Notes: generated by a model from the letters alone, not told the origin. A stretch of DNA of 64,000 nt from UBA6770 sp965661115 (GCA_965661115.1 CBFICO010000003.1:1-64000); one strand, 5' to 3'; positions 8,401 to 18,361 are shown, numbered from the stretch's first letter. Made by a program: numbers and translations.

Positions 8401-10389
8401 TTACCCCAACAACTCCTCGTCAACCAAATTCGGCAGCGTAACTTTAAGTCTTGGTTCTTGTTCCATTGCACGTTTAATGGCAAACATGGCGGGTTCGTTA
8501 CGAGCCCAGCTTCTTCTGGCTATACCATTGTTTACGTCCCAATGCAACATCATTTTTAGTCTTCGGTCAGCGTCATCTGATCCGTCGAGTAGCATACCAA
8601 AACCGCCGTTCATTACCTCGCCCCAGCCAACGCCACCTCCGTTGTGCAATGATATCCAGGTAGCGCCCCTAAAACCGTCACCCACAAAGTTGTGCACGGC
8701 CATATCTGCAGTAAACTGAGAGCCGTCGTAAATGTTACTGGTTTCTCGGTACGGCGAGTCAGTACCAGAAACATCGTGATGGTCTCGACCTAAAATAACC
8801 GGTGCAGAAATCTCACCTGAAGCAATGGCTTTATTAAAAGCCTCGGCAATCTTCATTCTACCTTCAGCATCGGCATACAAAATTCTAGCTTGTGAACCTA
8901 CCACCATCTTGTTTTCGCCAGCAGCTTTGATCCAACGAATGTTGTCTTCCATTTGCTGCTGAATTTCGGCAGGAGAGTGGGCTTTAATTTTCGCTAATAC
9001 TTCTGTTGCAATTTGGTCGGTAGTTTCTAAATCTTTAGGGTTGTTGCTAGAACATACCCAACGGAAAGGCCCAAAACCGTAATCGAAACACATGGGTCCC
9101 ATAATATCCTGCACATACGAAGGGTATTTAAAGCTGCCGTCTTCTTTTAGAATATCGGCATCGGCTCGGCTAGATTCCAGTAAAAAGGCGTTACCGTAAT
9201 CGAAGAAATAGGTGCCATTAGCTACACACTTATTTACTGCAGCAACATGTCTACGCAATGATTCTTGCACATGTTCCTTAAATTTTTCTGGATTATTCGC
9301 CATCATTTCGTTGGCTTCTTCAAACGACAATCCAACAGGGTAATATCCTCCAGCCCAAGGGTTATGCAAAGAAGTTTGATCAGAACCTAAATCTACTTTT
9401 ATACTTTCTTTCGCAAAGCGCTCCCATACATCAACCACATTGCCTTGGTAGGCAATAGAAACCACTTCTTTGTTGGCTTTTGCGGAGTTCACACGTTCAA
9501 CCAACGTATCTAAATTATCTATTACTTCCTCCACCCATCCTTGTGAGTGGCGAGTGTGGGTTGCCTTAGGGTTAACTTCAGCACAAATGGTAATGCATCC
9601 TGCAATATTTCCTGCTTTTGGTTGAGCGCCGCTCATTCCTCCTAAACCAGCGGTAATAAACAATTTACCCTCAAGTCCTTCACCGTTTTCTGAAATCATT
9701 CTTCCGGCATTTAACACGGTAATGGTAGTTCCGTGAACAATTCCTTGCGGACCTATGTACATAAACGAACCCGCAGTCATTTGGCCGTATTGGGTAACCC
9801 CTAGAGCATTAAATTTCTCCCAATCATCAGGTTTTGAGTAATTCGGAATCATCATGCCATTGGTCACTACCACTCTAGGTGCGTCTTTGTGCGAAGGGAA
9901 TAATCCCATTGGATGCCCCGAATACATAACTAAAGTTTGGTCGTCGGTCATTTGAGCTAAGTACTGCATAGTGAGTAAATACTGCGCCCAGTTTTGAAAA
10001 ACAGCTCCGTTTCCGCCATAGGTGATAAGTTCGTGTGGGTGTTGTGCAACGGCATAATCTAGGTTGTTGCTCAACATGAGCATAATGCCCGCTGCTTGTT
10101 TGGATTGGTATGGAAATTCTTCTATTGAACGAGCCGTAATTTTATAATCAGGGCGAAAACGGTACATGTATATTCTGCCATAGTCTTCTAATTCTTTTCG
10201 GAATTCGGGCAGTAAAGCAGCGTGATGTTTTTTAGGAAAGTATCTAAGCGCATTTTTAAGTGCTAATTTCTTTTCGTTGTCTATTAGGATTTCTTTACGC
10301 TTTGGTGCGTGGTTAATTTCCGGGTCGTAAGGTTTTGGATTTGGTAATGCGTCTGGTATTCCTTGGAGAACTGCTTCCTTAAATGTCAT
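8401..10389 (-). CDS. hutU: Urocanate hydratase (long form)
   Basis: At 662 residues this is the long urocanase form, about 100 residues longer than the classical Pseudomonas/Bacillus HutU of roughly 555. It converts urocanate to imidazolonepropionate in histidine degradation, using tightly bound NAD+. Family blocks are intact: TYGGNGAVFQNWAQYLLTM, MYSGHPMGLFPSH, QMTAGSFMYIGPQGIVHG, and MGPMCFDYGFGPFRWVCSS with the conserved Cys region. hutH, hutI and hutG are not adjacent, so the pathway is not clustered here. Its ATG lies inside the 3' end of the small Cys-rich gene upstream (11-base overlap), suggesting coupled translation. The stop abuts the foldback. Confidence 0.95.
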   Translation of the reverse strand: MTFKEAVLQGIPDALPNPKPYDPEINHAPKRKEILIDNEKKLALKNALRYFPKKHHAALLPEFRKELEDYGRIYMYRFRPDYKITARSIEEFPYQSKQAAGIMLMLSNNLDYAVAQHPHELITYGGNGAVFQNWAQYLLTMQYLAQMTDDQTLVMYSGHPMGLFPSHKDAPRVVVTNGMMIPNYSKPDDWEKFNALGVTQYGQMTAGSFMYIGPQGIVHGTTITVLNAGRMISENGEGLEGKLFITAGLGGMSGAQPKAGNIAGCITICAEVNPKATHTRHSQGWVEEVIDNLDTLVERVNSAKANKEVVSIAYQGNVVDVWERFAKESIKVDLGSDQTSLHNPWAGGYYPVGLSFEEANEMMANNPEKFKEHVQESLRRHVAAVNKCVANGTYFFDYGNAFLLESSRADADILKEDGSFKYPSYVQDIMGPMCFDYGFGPFRWVCSSNNPKDLETTDQIATEVLAKIKAHSPAEIQQQMEDNIRWIKAAGENKMVVGSQARILYADAEGRMKIAEAFNKAIASGEISAPVILGRDHHDVSGTDSPYRETSNIYDGSQFTADMAVHNFVGDGFRGATWISLHNGGGVGWGEVMNGGFGMLLDGSDDADRRLKMMLHWDVNNGIARRSWARNEPAMFAIKRAMEQEPRLKVTLPNLVDEELLG

Positions 10390-10558
10390 TCCTATTCTTT
10401 TTTCGCTTTTTGTTAAAACCGTATGGGCAATGTTTACAACCGTTTTTGCAGCAATAGCCGCGTTTTAGGTGATACTTTTCTGTAAAAATAATGAAGCCGT
10501 CGGAATGTTTATAATAATCCTCGGGATCTAAATTTTTAAACTGATCAAAATCGCCCAT
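10379..10558 (-). CDS. DUF5522-type small Cys-rich protein
   Basis: A 59-residue frame from an ATG at 10558 to a TAA at 10379. The protein has a Cys-rich core, GYCCKNGCKHCPYGF, followed by a basic tail KKRKKN. CC..C..CPYGF is the hallmark of the small DUF5522 proteins of Bacteroidota, probably a metal or Fe-S binding knuckle (inference). It overlaps the hutU start by 11 bases and follows the YraN gene by 77 bases on the same strand, so it may be co-transcribed with hutU. No biochemical role is known to me. Confidence 0.75.
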   Translation of the reverse strand: MGDFDQFKNLDPEDYYKHSDGFIIFTEKYHLKRGYCCKNGCKHCPYGFNKKRKKNRNDI

Positions 10559-10635
10559 TGCGCTGCAAAATTGGTGAATTAGTTAGTTATGACAAGTAAG
10601 AGAAAGGACTGTTTATGGGTTTCCCTGAATTTTAT

Positions 10636-10995
10636 TTAAAACTCAGGCCCAAACGCGTCTTCGACGTGTTTGATATCGGGTACTTGGTTTTCATTTAAAA
10701 TGCCAATAATGTCAAATCGGAATTCTTTGTCAATTTCGAATTGGTCAATGTAGGCTTCGGCAGCGTTAATTAAGTTTTTCTGTTGCTTTTGCGATACCGA
10801 TTGAATAGGATCCCCGAAGTAACCGTTGGAACGTGTTTTAACTTCCACAAAAACAATTTCTTTTTCAGATTCGCAAATGATATCCACTTCTAAATACGAA
10901 TGGCGCCAATTAGTGGCTTTAATGTTGTATCCTTTTGAAATAATTAATTCCCTGGCGAGTTGCTCTCCTTTTGATCCTGTGGTTTTGTTGTTCAT
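10636..10995 (-). CDS. YraN family protein (UPF0102), endonuclease-like fold
   Basis: The 119-residue protein fits the YraN/UPF0102 family. It opens with GSKGEQLARELIISKGYNI and has the nuclease-like core EVDIICESEKEIVFVEVKTR. That core gives the D-(x)n-ExK arrangement of the PD-(D/E)xK fold (Asp in EVDII, Glu and Lys in VEVKTR). The C-terminus FRFDIIGI also fits. The true activity in cells is unestablished. It is the first gene of the minus-strand run leading into the DUF5522 gene and hutU. Confidence 0.9.
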   Translation of the reverse strand: MNNKTTGSKGEQLARELIISKGYNIKATNWRHSYLEVDIICESEKEIVFVEVKTRSNGYFGDPIQSVSQKQQKNLINAAEAYIDQFEIDKEFRFDIIGILNENQVPDIKHVEDAFGPEF

Positions 10996-11025
10996 TTTAA
11001 GTTGTTTTTAAGCAGCAAAAAAACT

Positions 11026-11068
11026 GTCAGTTCGAGTGTTCTTGCCGTAGCGGAATGTATCGAGAACC
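11026..11068. repeat. Intergenic imperfect inverted repeat
   Basis: The 43-base stretch begins GTCAGTTCGAGTG and ends TATCGAGAACC, so CGAG-containing arms face each other imperfectly. It lies between the CHAT-protein stop and the YraN start. The look is that of a dispersed intergenic repeat of Bacteroidota, although only one copy is in this window. Confidence 0.4.
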
Positions 11069-11085
11069 AAGTTTTTGGGTTTCTA

Positions 11086-14000
11086 CTACAGTCCAATCAA
11101 CACGAAACTACCCCAGTAAATTGGCTTCTGGTATTTCTCTTTGATTTTTAGTTTAGCATTTTGGAAGGCAGTTCTTTTGTCGCCAGTTTCTAACCATTGA
11201 GTATAAAAATCGTTCATCAATTCTTGAGTAGCCTGGTCGTTTACTTTAAATAGCGTCATGATAACGTTTTGAGCACCAGCCACAATAAATGAGCGCTGCA
11301 AACCGTAAACACCTTCACCAGATTTTATCTCGCCAACACCTGTTTCACAAGCACTAAGCACAACTAACTCGGTATGGTCTAGGTTAAGGTTCATAGCCTC
11401 ATAGGCAGTAAGAATTCCGTCTTTTTTATTGAAGTCGTATATATTATTATTGGCCAATAATTCGCCCGCACCAGTAAATAGTAACCCTGAACGAAGTAGA
11501 GGATTGTCAGCATAATCACCAGTTAGTTCATTCTGCTTATCTCTACTGTCGTCTTCTTGCATAAAGAAACCGTGGGTAGCAATATGACAAACTCTAGGTG
11601 AGTTCATTTTTTTGAGTGCTTCTTCAGTAGCTTCTTTCTGTATTTTAATTTGAGTATTCCAGCTACTTCCGTTTAGTAGTTTTCCTACTTGTTTAATTTC
11701 CTCTTCCGCACCCGGTAACGATTCAATAGAACTTACTTTATTGCTTAAATCAATTTTGGTTCCTGCCTCGGCAAAACTTGGATTCCCCATAAGTATGGCG
11801 GTTGATTTGTCGTAAGTTTCTTCGTAATCATCGTCTCTAGAGATTATCAAGTCTTTGGTGTTACTCAGGTTATAAATTTGATTTTTTTCGATAACAAATT
11901 TTCCGTTTTTGTCTTTTAAGGTTTCTATGTTTAGCTGGTTGTATACTCCGTCTGCCGAAACAAAAACTTTAGCGTTATCATCAATTTTTTCATCGATTTT
12001 TTCCCAGAATTGAGCGTAGCTGTATTTGTCTTTACTCACTTTGTATTTAATGGCATTACGGTAGCCTTTAAAGTACTTTTTCTCCATCATGTTACCGTTA
12101 TTGAGTAACACCAACTCGGGGCCTTTGGATTTACGATGCAGTATTAAAGCTGCATAAATAATACTATCGGTAAATTGAGTATTGAAGTGACGGAAACGAA
12201 TTATTTCCATTGCGTACTCGTTCTCCTTTAGACTTTTCTTAACGTCTTTCCAAGTGTACTGGCGGTTATCAAAAGCATTGGCAAAATCTTCGGACTCTTC
12301 ACTTAGTTTTTTCTCTAATTCGTTTATTTCTTTGCTCAACTGGTCCATATCAATACCGTTTACCTCACGCTCTGCTGGAGACATAGCTAGCCCTTTGGTT
12401 AATTGGTCTTTTTTCTCATTAAACTGCTCAAATTGATAAATAAGATCACCGTCGTTAGAATTCAGAATTCTAGACTTAAGTTTGGTTGAGCTACTTTGTA
12501 AAATTGCTTTAGTGGATAGCTTAAAATCGTAAACACTTCTTAGCGCTTTGTTATTTTTTTCGTACGTAGCTAGGGCAAGTGAATTGTAGATTTCAAAATC
12601 ACGTTTGATTGAATTCCAGTATTTTCCTTTTTCCGACTCTGATAAAGCAGGGAAATAATCTTTGATATATCCCAAATAGCTCTCTGTAGTTTCGTCATAA
12701 ATGTCTTTAGCTTTTTTGAGATCTCCAGCAGCATAGTAACTTTTGGCCAACTTACTTTTTGCTTCTAAATAGCCAGGGTGGCTTTGGTCGAATAAGCTCT
12801 TGAAAGAGCTCGCAGCGTCTTCATAACTATCTTGTGCTTCATCGTATTTTTTCTGCAAGTATTTTAGGTCGCCGACTAACATTTCGTTACGAGCAGTATG
12901 GATGTCGTTTTTACCGAATTTATTGAGCCAAATACGCTGTGCATCTTTCAGCATTAAATCCGATTCGGAGTATTTTTCAAAGAGCATGAACACTTTACCT
13001 TGATATTCAAGTAGCTCAGCATAATCAGGGTGGCTAGACGAAAAGCTTGTGATTACAATGTCTTTAGCATTATCCAAGTAGCCATTAATTGTTTCTAAAT
13101 CGGCTTCTTTTGATCGAAAGTTTGCATCGGCAAGTGCCTTTAAGATGGCTGCTTCTCTAATATTTTCCTCTCCAAATTTTTCACGAGTAAGGTCAATCGC
13201 ATCTTCGTAAATTCTTTTGGCATCGTTATAGTTTCCCATAGCGATGTACACTTCACCCAAAAGTGCTAAGTTGTCCATATATGCCACAGAAGTATCACCC
13301 AGACTTTTTTCTGCAATGTCAGCTGCTCTGCTAGCTTTTTTCTCTGCCTCAATGTATTCACCTAAAATTAAATACAGTTGAGCGTACAAGCTAAGAGGAC
13401 GAACCAATCGGTAATGGTCTTCTCCAAATTTTATTTCGTTTGCCTCTATCGATTGTTTAAGGATGTTTTCAGAAGCTTTGTAGCGACCCGTCGTCATGTA
13501 ATACTCAGCCATATCCTCCGATGACTTAATGGCAACGCCATTTGATTCTCCCGATTTTTTAAGGATTTTGTCTGCTTTTTTATAAGTGTCTTCAGCTTCC
13601 TCGTACTTACCGTTAATCATGTACAAAGAACCTAGGTTTTGAAGTGACTTTGCGTAGCTTTTGGTTTTTCTACCTACTTCATCACGAATTATATCAGAAG
13701 CAACTTCCAATTGTGATTCTGCTTGATCGTATTCACCTTTAAGTACATTAATTTCACTTAATTGAATAAGGGCAAGAGCATAGTTTTCATTGCTAGGTCC
13801 GTATTTATCATTGGCAATAGAGAGTCGCTCTCCTGCTAGCTGGTAAGCCATGTCGTATTCGTCGGTGTAAGCTTTTAACTGACTGTATGACGCTAAAAAA
13901 TCTTGATATAGCGGGTGGTGCGAGTGAAACTGTTTTCTAAATACTCCTTCAAAATGGTTGCCGTAAATTTCTTTTGCTTCTCCAAATTTATCTTGATTGT

Positions 14001-15450
14001 ACACATTGAATTGAGCCAGTTTCAAGAGCTCAATTGAGTAGTTTGGGGCATCTTTACCCATATTTAAACTAGAAATCCACTCGTTTGATTCGCGCTCTAT
14101 TCTCGCTTCTTCAATTCGATTGTTTTTGTAATAGAAATCGAAGAAATGATCGTTAAAACGAAGTTGTGCTATGTTATCATAAGGCACAACCTCTTCAATT
14201 CCCTCTTTTAATCTTACCTCTCGTTTAAGCGCTTTTTTATACTTGATGCGTTTGTTGTAATACTCATTCTCAAGCATAACCGCTTGTAGGTAATAAACAC
14301 TGTTATGACCATATTTATGGCTGTTGTCTAATTTATACTTGAGGTACAAGTCTCTGGCTTTTCTATCCTTACCTGCGGTTAAATACGATTCAATTTCTTT
14401 TTCTGCAACTTCATTGTACAGCTGGTGATAATTCGAAACCTTATTGCTCTTTATGATTTGTTTTTTTACATCCTCGTAGTATTTGTATGGCTTTTCTAGT
14501 TGACCATCGTTTTCAGCCATCACAGTGGCTCCAAAGTTGTTTTTAATGTTTGGAAGACTTTTCTTTTTTATTGTTTGGCCAAAATCCGCAATGTTTCTTT
14601 TGTACAAATCATTTGCTTTTTTGTAATTACCCGATAGGCGGAAGAAGTCTGCATTTAAAACCTTAAGTTCAGCCAAGGCAACTAACCTTTTCTTAAGCTC
14701 TTTCTTTTTGATTTTTATGGTTCCCTTTTTTGCTTGCTGATCAATGTTGGGGAACCTGCGTTGAGCCAAATATTGCTGTTCCTTTATTAATCCATCAACA
14801 TCACCTTCTGCTTCGTTAAAAAGTCCTTTTCTCATCTCAACTAATAGCAGTCCTTTCAATACATGGTTGTACAAAGTAGAATCTTCGTTTTGGCCTGGAT
14901 CCGAAAGTTTAAAGGCAAGTTTTTTTCTGTCCCTTTTTTTTAAGGTATCAGATATAGTTGGTTTTGGTGAGTTGTTCAGTTTTTCCTCAATTAGTTTTTT
15001 CGATTTGTTAAAGTAAATATCTGCTTGTATAAGGTTTCCGCTTTCTAAATGCGACTCCGCCAAAGCAATGTTACTTTTTATGTAAAGCGAACTGTCTGGC
15101 TTCATAAACATATTGTAGTAAAACATACTATTCTCCAGACTATCTGCGGCAATTTTTAATTGTCCTATTCCGTCAATGTAACGAGTGTTTAGCAGCGAGA
15201 TATAGGTGTAGTATTGGGAGTTCATCCAGCCCTTTTTACGCAATCTCTTTAGCCACCTACTGCTTTTGTTGTAGGCGATTGGGTAGTCACCCAATTGATA
15301 TTTCTCCTCGCTTTTTTCTATGATTTTCTCACTCTTTTTATCAAGCTTTTGTTTTTCGGTTAGCTTTTCGCCAAATAACTGAGCTTTGGCACTTGTGATA
15401 CTTGAGCCAAAAACAACTAAAACGATTGATATGTGTAGAAGAAATCTCAC
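11086..15450 (-). CDS. Exported TPR-CHAT domain protein (caspase-like peptidase fold)
   Basis: This 1454-residue protein starts with a signal peptide (MRFLLHISIVLVVFGSS...AKAQ), so it is exported. The middle (about residues 380-960) is a long array of tetratricopeptide repeats, for example GKYEEAEDTYKKADKILK and GNYNDAKRIYEDAIDL. A helical linker follows, then a C-terminal CHAT domain (about 1110-1454) of the caspase-like clan. Both catalytic-dyad positions are present: His near 1293 in HIATHGFF and Cys near 1368 in LSACETGVGE. A conserved terminal block IYWGSFVLIG is also there. It is the last gene of an operon, 2 bases after the DUF5723 gene. CHAT proteases are best known from the cytoplasm, so an exported one with an outer-membrane partner is notable. 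Substrate and activity are unknown. Confidence 0.88.
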   Translation of the reverse strand: MRFLLHISIVLVVFGSSITSAKAQLFGEKLTEKQKLDKKSEKIIEKSEEKYQLGDYPIAYNKSSRWLKRLRKKGWMNSQYYTYISLLNTRYIDGIGQLKIAADSLENSMFYYNMFMKPDSSLYIKSNIALAESHLESGNLIQADIYFNKSKKLIEEKLNNSPKPTISDTLKKRDRKKLAFKLSDPGQNEDSTLYNHVLKGLLLVEMRKGLFNEAEGDVDGLIKEQQYLAQRRFPNIDQQAKKGTIKIKKKELKKRLVALAELKVLNADFFRLSGNYKKANDLYKRNIADFGQTIKKKSLPNIKNNFGATVMAENDGQLEKPYKYYEDVKKQIIKSNKVSNYHQLYNEVAEKEIESYLTAGKDRKARDLYLKYKLDNSHKYGHNSVYYLQAVMLENEYYNKRIKYKKALKREVRLKEGIEEVVPYDNIAQLRFNDHFFDFYYKNNRIEEARIERESNEWISSLNMGKDAPNYSIELLKLAQFNVYNQDKFGEAKEIYGNHFEGVFRKQFHSHHPLYQDFLASYSQLKAYTDEYDMAYQLAGERLSIANDKYGPSNENYALALIQLSEINVLKGEYDQAESQLEVASDIIRDEVGRKTKSYAKSLQNLGSLYMINGKYEEAEDTYKKADKILKKSGESNGVAIKSSEDMAEYYMTTGRYKASENILKQSIEANEIKFGEDHYRLVRPLSLYAQLYLILGEYIEAEKKASRAADIAEKSLGDTSVAYMDNLALLGEVYIAMGNYNDAKRIYEDAIDLTREKFGEENIREAAILKALADANFRSKEADLETINGYLDNAKDIVITSFSSSHPDYAELLEYQGKVFMLFEKYSESDLMLKDAQRIWLNKFGKNDIHTARNEMLVGDLKYLQKKYDEAQDSYEDAASSFKSLFDQSHPGYLEAKSKLAKSYYAAGDLKKAKDIYDETTESYLGYIKDYFPALSESEKGKYWNSIKRDFEIYNSLALATYEKNNKALRSVYDFKLSTKAILQSSSTKLKSRILNSNDGDLIYQFEQFNEKKDQLTKGLAMSPAEREVNGIDMDQLSKEINELEKKLSEESEDFANAFDNRQYTWKDVKKSLKENEYAMEIIRFRHFNTQFTDSIIYAALILHRKSKGPELVLLNNGNMMEKKYFKGYRNAIKYKVSKDKYSYAQFWEKIDEKIDDNAKVFVSADGVYNQLNIETLKDKNGKFVIEKNQIYNLSNTKDLIISRDDDYEETYDKSTAILMGNPSFAEAGTKIDLSNKVSSIESLPGAEEEIKQVGKLLNGSSWNTQIKIQKEATEEALKKMNSPRVCHIATHGFFMQEDDSRDKQNELTGDYADNPLLRSGLLFTGAGELLANNNIYDFNKKDGILTAYEAMNLNLDHTELVVLSACETGVGEIKSGEGVYGLQRSFIVAGAQNVIMTLFKVNDQATQELMNDFYTQWLETGDKRTAFQNAKLKIKEKYQKPIYWGSFVLIGL

Positions 15451-15452
15451 CG

Positions 15453-16826
15453 TTAATGCTGACTTAAGTTATTACCAAACGTCAGGTTAATTCCTGCTCT
15501 TAAATGAAAGTTTTGGCTGTACTCAGGTGCCAAAAAGCCTATTACGTTATCGGTTACCGTGTAAAATTGGATTGGTCCACCATTTATCACGAAGCCAAGT
15601 CCGATATTTGCCGCGCTATTTCCATAAACGGAGTAGTTCATAGTTGCCTGCAAAAAGTTGCGCACTTTTTGAGTTACGCCCAACCTGAATGATATTCTGA
15701 ATTGACCGTTGTAAATTTCATTGTAAGATAATGCGCTAATTTCGGTTGTAGGTAATACTCGGTAGTTTCCACCCAAGTAGATTTTAGTTGGAAGTAGAGT
15801 GGTAAATGATTCATTTTTTTCATCGAACTTGATGCTACTGGTTAGAGAGTCCAAAGCATTTAATATCTCTGAAGCACCATCAGTTTCTCCCGTAAAGTTT
15901 GCTACTTCTAAGCCTTCATAGGTGTATGAAATGGGTTGAGATGTTCTAACAATTGCCGATTTACCCCAGTTGATTAAACCCAAGTCCAGTAAGGAAGCAC
16001 TTACTGACCATTGTTCGTCAATATTAAAAGTAGCACCAAAGTCTATTGCACCACCATGATTAGATGAGCCAGCTTGTACAAGTTGATCTCCAAGGTCACC
16101 GATATTTAATGCTCCAAACCCCAATAAAGAATCAATTACTAAAGCCGGAATGCCTGCCGCTCGAATGTCTATTTGTCCATCTAAAGTAATGGCATAATTG
16201 TCTGCATTTGTTGTAAGACCTAGTGTGCTTTTTGTGGTTCTAAAATACCCTTGTCCACTCAAGTATTTTGCTCTAATTCCGAAACTCCATTGGTCTGTAA
16301 AACTTCGTGCATACCCAAATGCTACTTCGGTATATTGCATAAAATCAACACCTAAACCATCAAAGCTAGCGCGTTGCCCAAGGAATTTTTCGTCTCCGTT
16401 TCCTAGCCAAATAAATTCGGCAAGAGATTTGGGATAGGTAAAACGTGTAGAGGATTTGTTTTCTATGCTGAAAGATCCATAACCAACTCCCATAGCAAAA
16501 CCAAAACCTAATATCGGTAAGCGCATATCAAAACCAATATTGTTTTGGTCTTTCATGAACTCAATAGCTTTACCAAGTTTTACGTCTATGGTGCTATCTT
16601 CATTAAGCTCAAATGCATCGGCGTATGCAAAGCCTTCGCTGTTAAACGAAAAATAACCACCACTTAATCCAGGTAAAAGAACATAAGCTTGTGATAATGG
16701 TTTTCTGGAGGGGTTAAGGGTGTGTGCTTGCGGTGCAGAACGTAATTCATATAATGTAAGGTCTTGCTGAGCCTGCGCACAAAAACCAATAACAATGAAT
16801 ACTATGGCGAGCATTACTATTCTCAT
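15453..16826 (-). CDS. DUF5723 family outer-membrane beta-barrel protein
   Basis: The 457-residue protein has a signal peptide ending at about residue 20 (FCAQAQ) and then the DUF5723 opening, AHTLNPSRKPLSQAYVLLPGLSGGYFS. The rest alternates hydrophobic and polar residues in strands ending with aromatic residues and closes with a C-terminal strand region (FHLRAGINLTFGNN), as expected for an outer-membrane barrel. The ATG overlaps the stop of the lipoprotein gene by 4 bases, and the CHAT gene follows 2 bases after its stop, so the three are translated together. A role in anchoring or exporting the partners is only inference. Confidence 0.8.
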   Translation of the reverse strand: MRIVMLAIVFIVIGFCAQAQQDLTLYELRSAPQAHTLNPSRKPLSQAYVLLPGLSGGYFSFNSEGFAYADAFELNEDSTIDVKLGKAIEFMKDQNNIGFDMRLPILGFGFAMGVGYGSFSIENKSSTRFTYPKSLAEFIWLGNGDEKFLGQRASFDGLGVDFMQYTEVAFGYARSFTDQWSFGIRAKYLSGQGYFRTTKSTLGLTTNADNYAITLDGQIDIRAAGIPALVIDSLLGFGALNIGDLGDQLVQAGSSNHGGAIDFGATFNIDEQWSVSASLLDLGLINWGKSAIVRTSQPISYTYEGLEVANFTGETDGASEILNALDSLTSSIKFDEKNESFTTLLPTKIYLGGNYRVLPTTEISALSYNEIYNGQFRISFRLGVTQKVRNFLQATMNYSVYGNSAANIGLGFVINGGPIQFYTVTDNVIGFLAPEYSQNFHLRAGINLTFGNNLSQH

Positions 16827-18361
16827 TTCAGTGTATCTCCTTGATTGAAGGTGTTGATATTTCCAGTAACCTTAATACCTAAAGTAACTTCTAATTCATA
16901 ATCTGCTTGAATTTTTACATTGTCTTTACCCGAGTTGGTGGTGTTCATAGAAGCGCGTAATTGACCATATCGCGCATCAGGCAATCTTGCTAGTACCTCT
17001 TCATCTACCAAATCATGTTCGGCACTATATTCTGCGGGTGCAGTCACTAAACCGTCGGAGCCCACAGAAGCAGCTTGCGTAAAAATTTCATCAAGCAAAA
17101 CCATTGGAGAACCATCAATTTTATTCATGATTTTTTTGTTTTCATCCATCAGTGTTATGGAAATCTTGGCGTCTAATGGATAGCCATTTTTTGTGTAGGT
17201 TTTGATTAAGAAGTCTTTTATCAGTGATAAGTCATTTGTGATTTGAAGAGCGATGGTATCTAAAACCTCAAACGAGGTGATTTTACCTTCTAACGGGATC
17301 TCCAATTGCATGCTTAAATCACACTCAGAACCTTTATGAACCGTATGTGGGGCAGTCCCGCTTGCAACTGATAGTCCCAAGTTGTGTTCAATTGTTTTTG
17401 GACTAATACTAAGAAAACTTGGAAGGTTAGAGTTTCTGCTATTTAATACGATAGAGCTTTTTTGAACCTTGCCTTTTCCAGAGCTAGCGTCAATTCTTAA
17501 GGGTGTTGCACTATTGCTTTCTACTAATTGGGTTCTGTCTCCCGATGCTGGATTAATTGCAATTACTTCCGTAAAATCGGGCTCTAAAGAAACTCCAATG
17601 CCATTGTCTGCATTTATTTTTAATTGTGGATCGGCTAATTCGATATCTCCTTTTGCGCCAATACTTTTAAATAAGTGTAGCTGGAAAGATTTTTTTCCAA
17701 CTCTACCCAATTCATTCGAAAAATCTCCTGTAACACTTACATAGTCCATACTACTAAAACTGAAGCTTACCGTACAATTGCCGATAGCCGTTGCAACAAT
17801 GCTAAGTCTGATTTCGTTCTTGGAGACATCCATTGTGTAGCCCGCTAAATTTACTGTTGCAGAGTTACCAGCTTCAACATCAATAATTAACGGCTGGCTA
17901 TTAGCGTCAATTATATCCAAAAAAGTAAATGTGATAGTGGCAGGTGTAATTTCATTAAGTGTTTTTACCGTTAACTGACCTGCAGAGAATTCTACCGCGT
18001 CTAGTTGGTCAAATTCGGTTGCCGGAATAGCAGGTACGTTGGTACTAGAGGTTGTATACGGCATTAACGGTCCTGGAGAGGGGGTAGCAATATCTTCTAT
18101 TTCAATAAGGTTATCCAGCTTAAGGTTTAGCGATTGACCTCCATATACTAACTTCACATTATTGTCTGTTATCGATACGGCATTGCTATCAGTAACTCCA
18201 ACCAGCTGGTATAATCCTATGTTGCTTTTGAGCAGTGGAATGGCAAGTTTTGGATTCCATGAGGTTTCGGAAACCTTTTCAAAGTTGAAATGATCTCTAT
18301 TGATACAACCTGCAATTACTAGCAGCAATACAACAGATAATATGGGTAAACGAGTTTTCAT
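16823..18361 (-). CDS. Large lipoprotein of unknown function in the CHAT operon
   Basis: I do not recognise a family. From the ATG at 18361 the 512-residue protein begins MKTRLPILSVVLLLVIAGC, a clear lipoprotein signal with the lipobox IAGC. A longer reading from a TTG at 18379 is unlikely because that TTG is the end of a -7-like box (AATATTTG). The mature part is rich in Ser, Thr, Ile, Val and Asn and looks all-beta, with repeated stretches such as NLKLDNLIEIED and ITFTFLDIID. It starts the lipoprotein-OMP-CHAT operon and overlaps the next gene by 4 bases. It is probably displayed on an outer-membrane leaflet. Confidence 0.7.
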   Translation of the reverse strand: MKTRLPILSVVLLLVIAGCINRDHFNFEKVSETSWNPKLAIPLLKSNIGLYQLVGVTDSNAVSITDNNVKLVYGGQSLNLKLDNLIEIEDIATPSPGPLMPYTTSSTNVPAIPATEFDQLDAVEFSAGQLTVKTLNEITPATITFTFLDIIDANSQPLIIDVEAGNSATVNLAGYTMDVSKNEIRLSIVATAIGNCTVSFSFSSMDYVSVTGDFSNELGRVGKKSFQLHLFKSIGAKGDIELADPQLKINADNGIGVSLEPDFTEVIAINPASGDRTQLVESNSATPLRIDASSGKGKVQKSSIVLNSRNSNLPSFLSISPKTIEHNLGLSVASGTAPHTVHKGSECDLSMQLEIPLEGKITSFEVLDTIALQITNDLSLIKDFLIKTYTKNGYPLDAKISITLMDENKKIMNKIDGSPMVLLDEIFTQAASVGSDGLVTAPAEYSAEHDLVDEEVLARLPDARYGQLRASMNTTNSGKDNVKIQADYELEVTLGIKVTGNINTFNQGDTLK

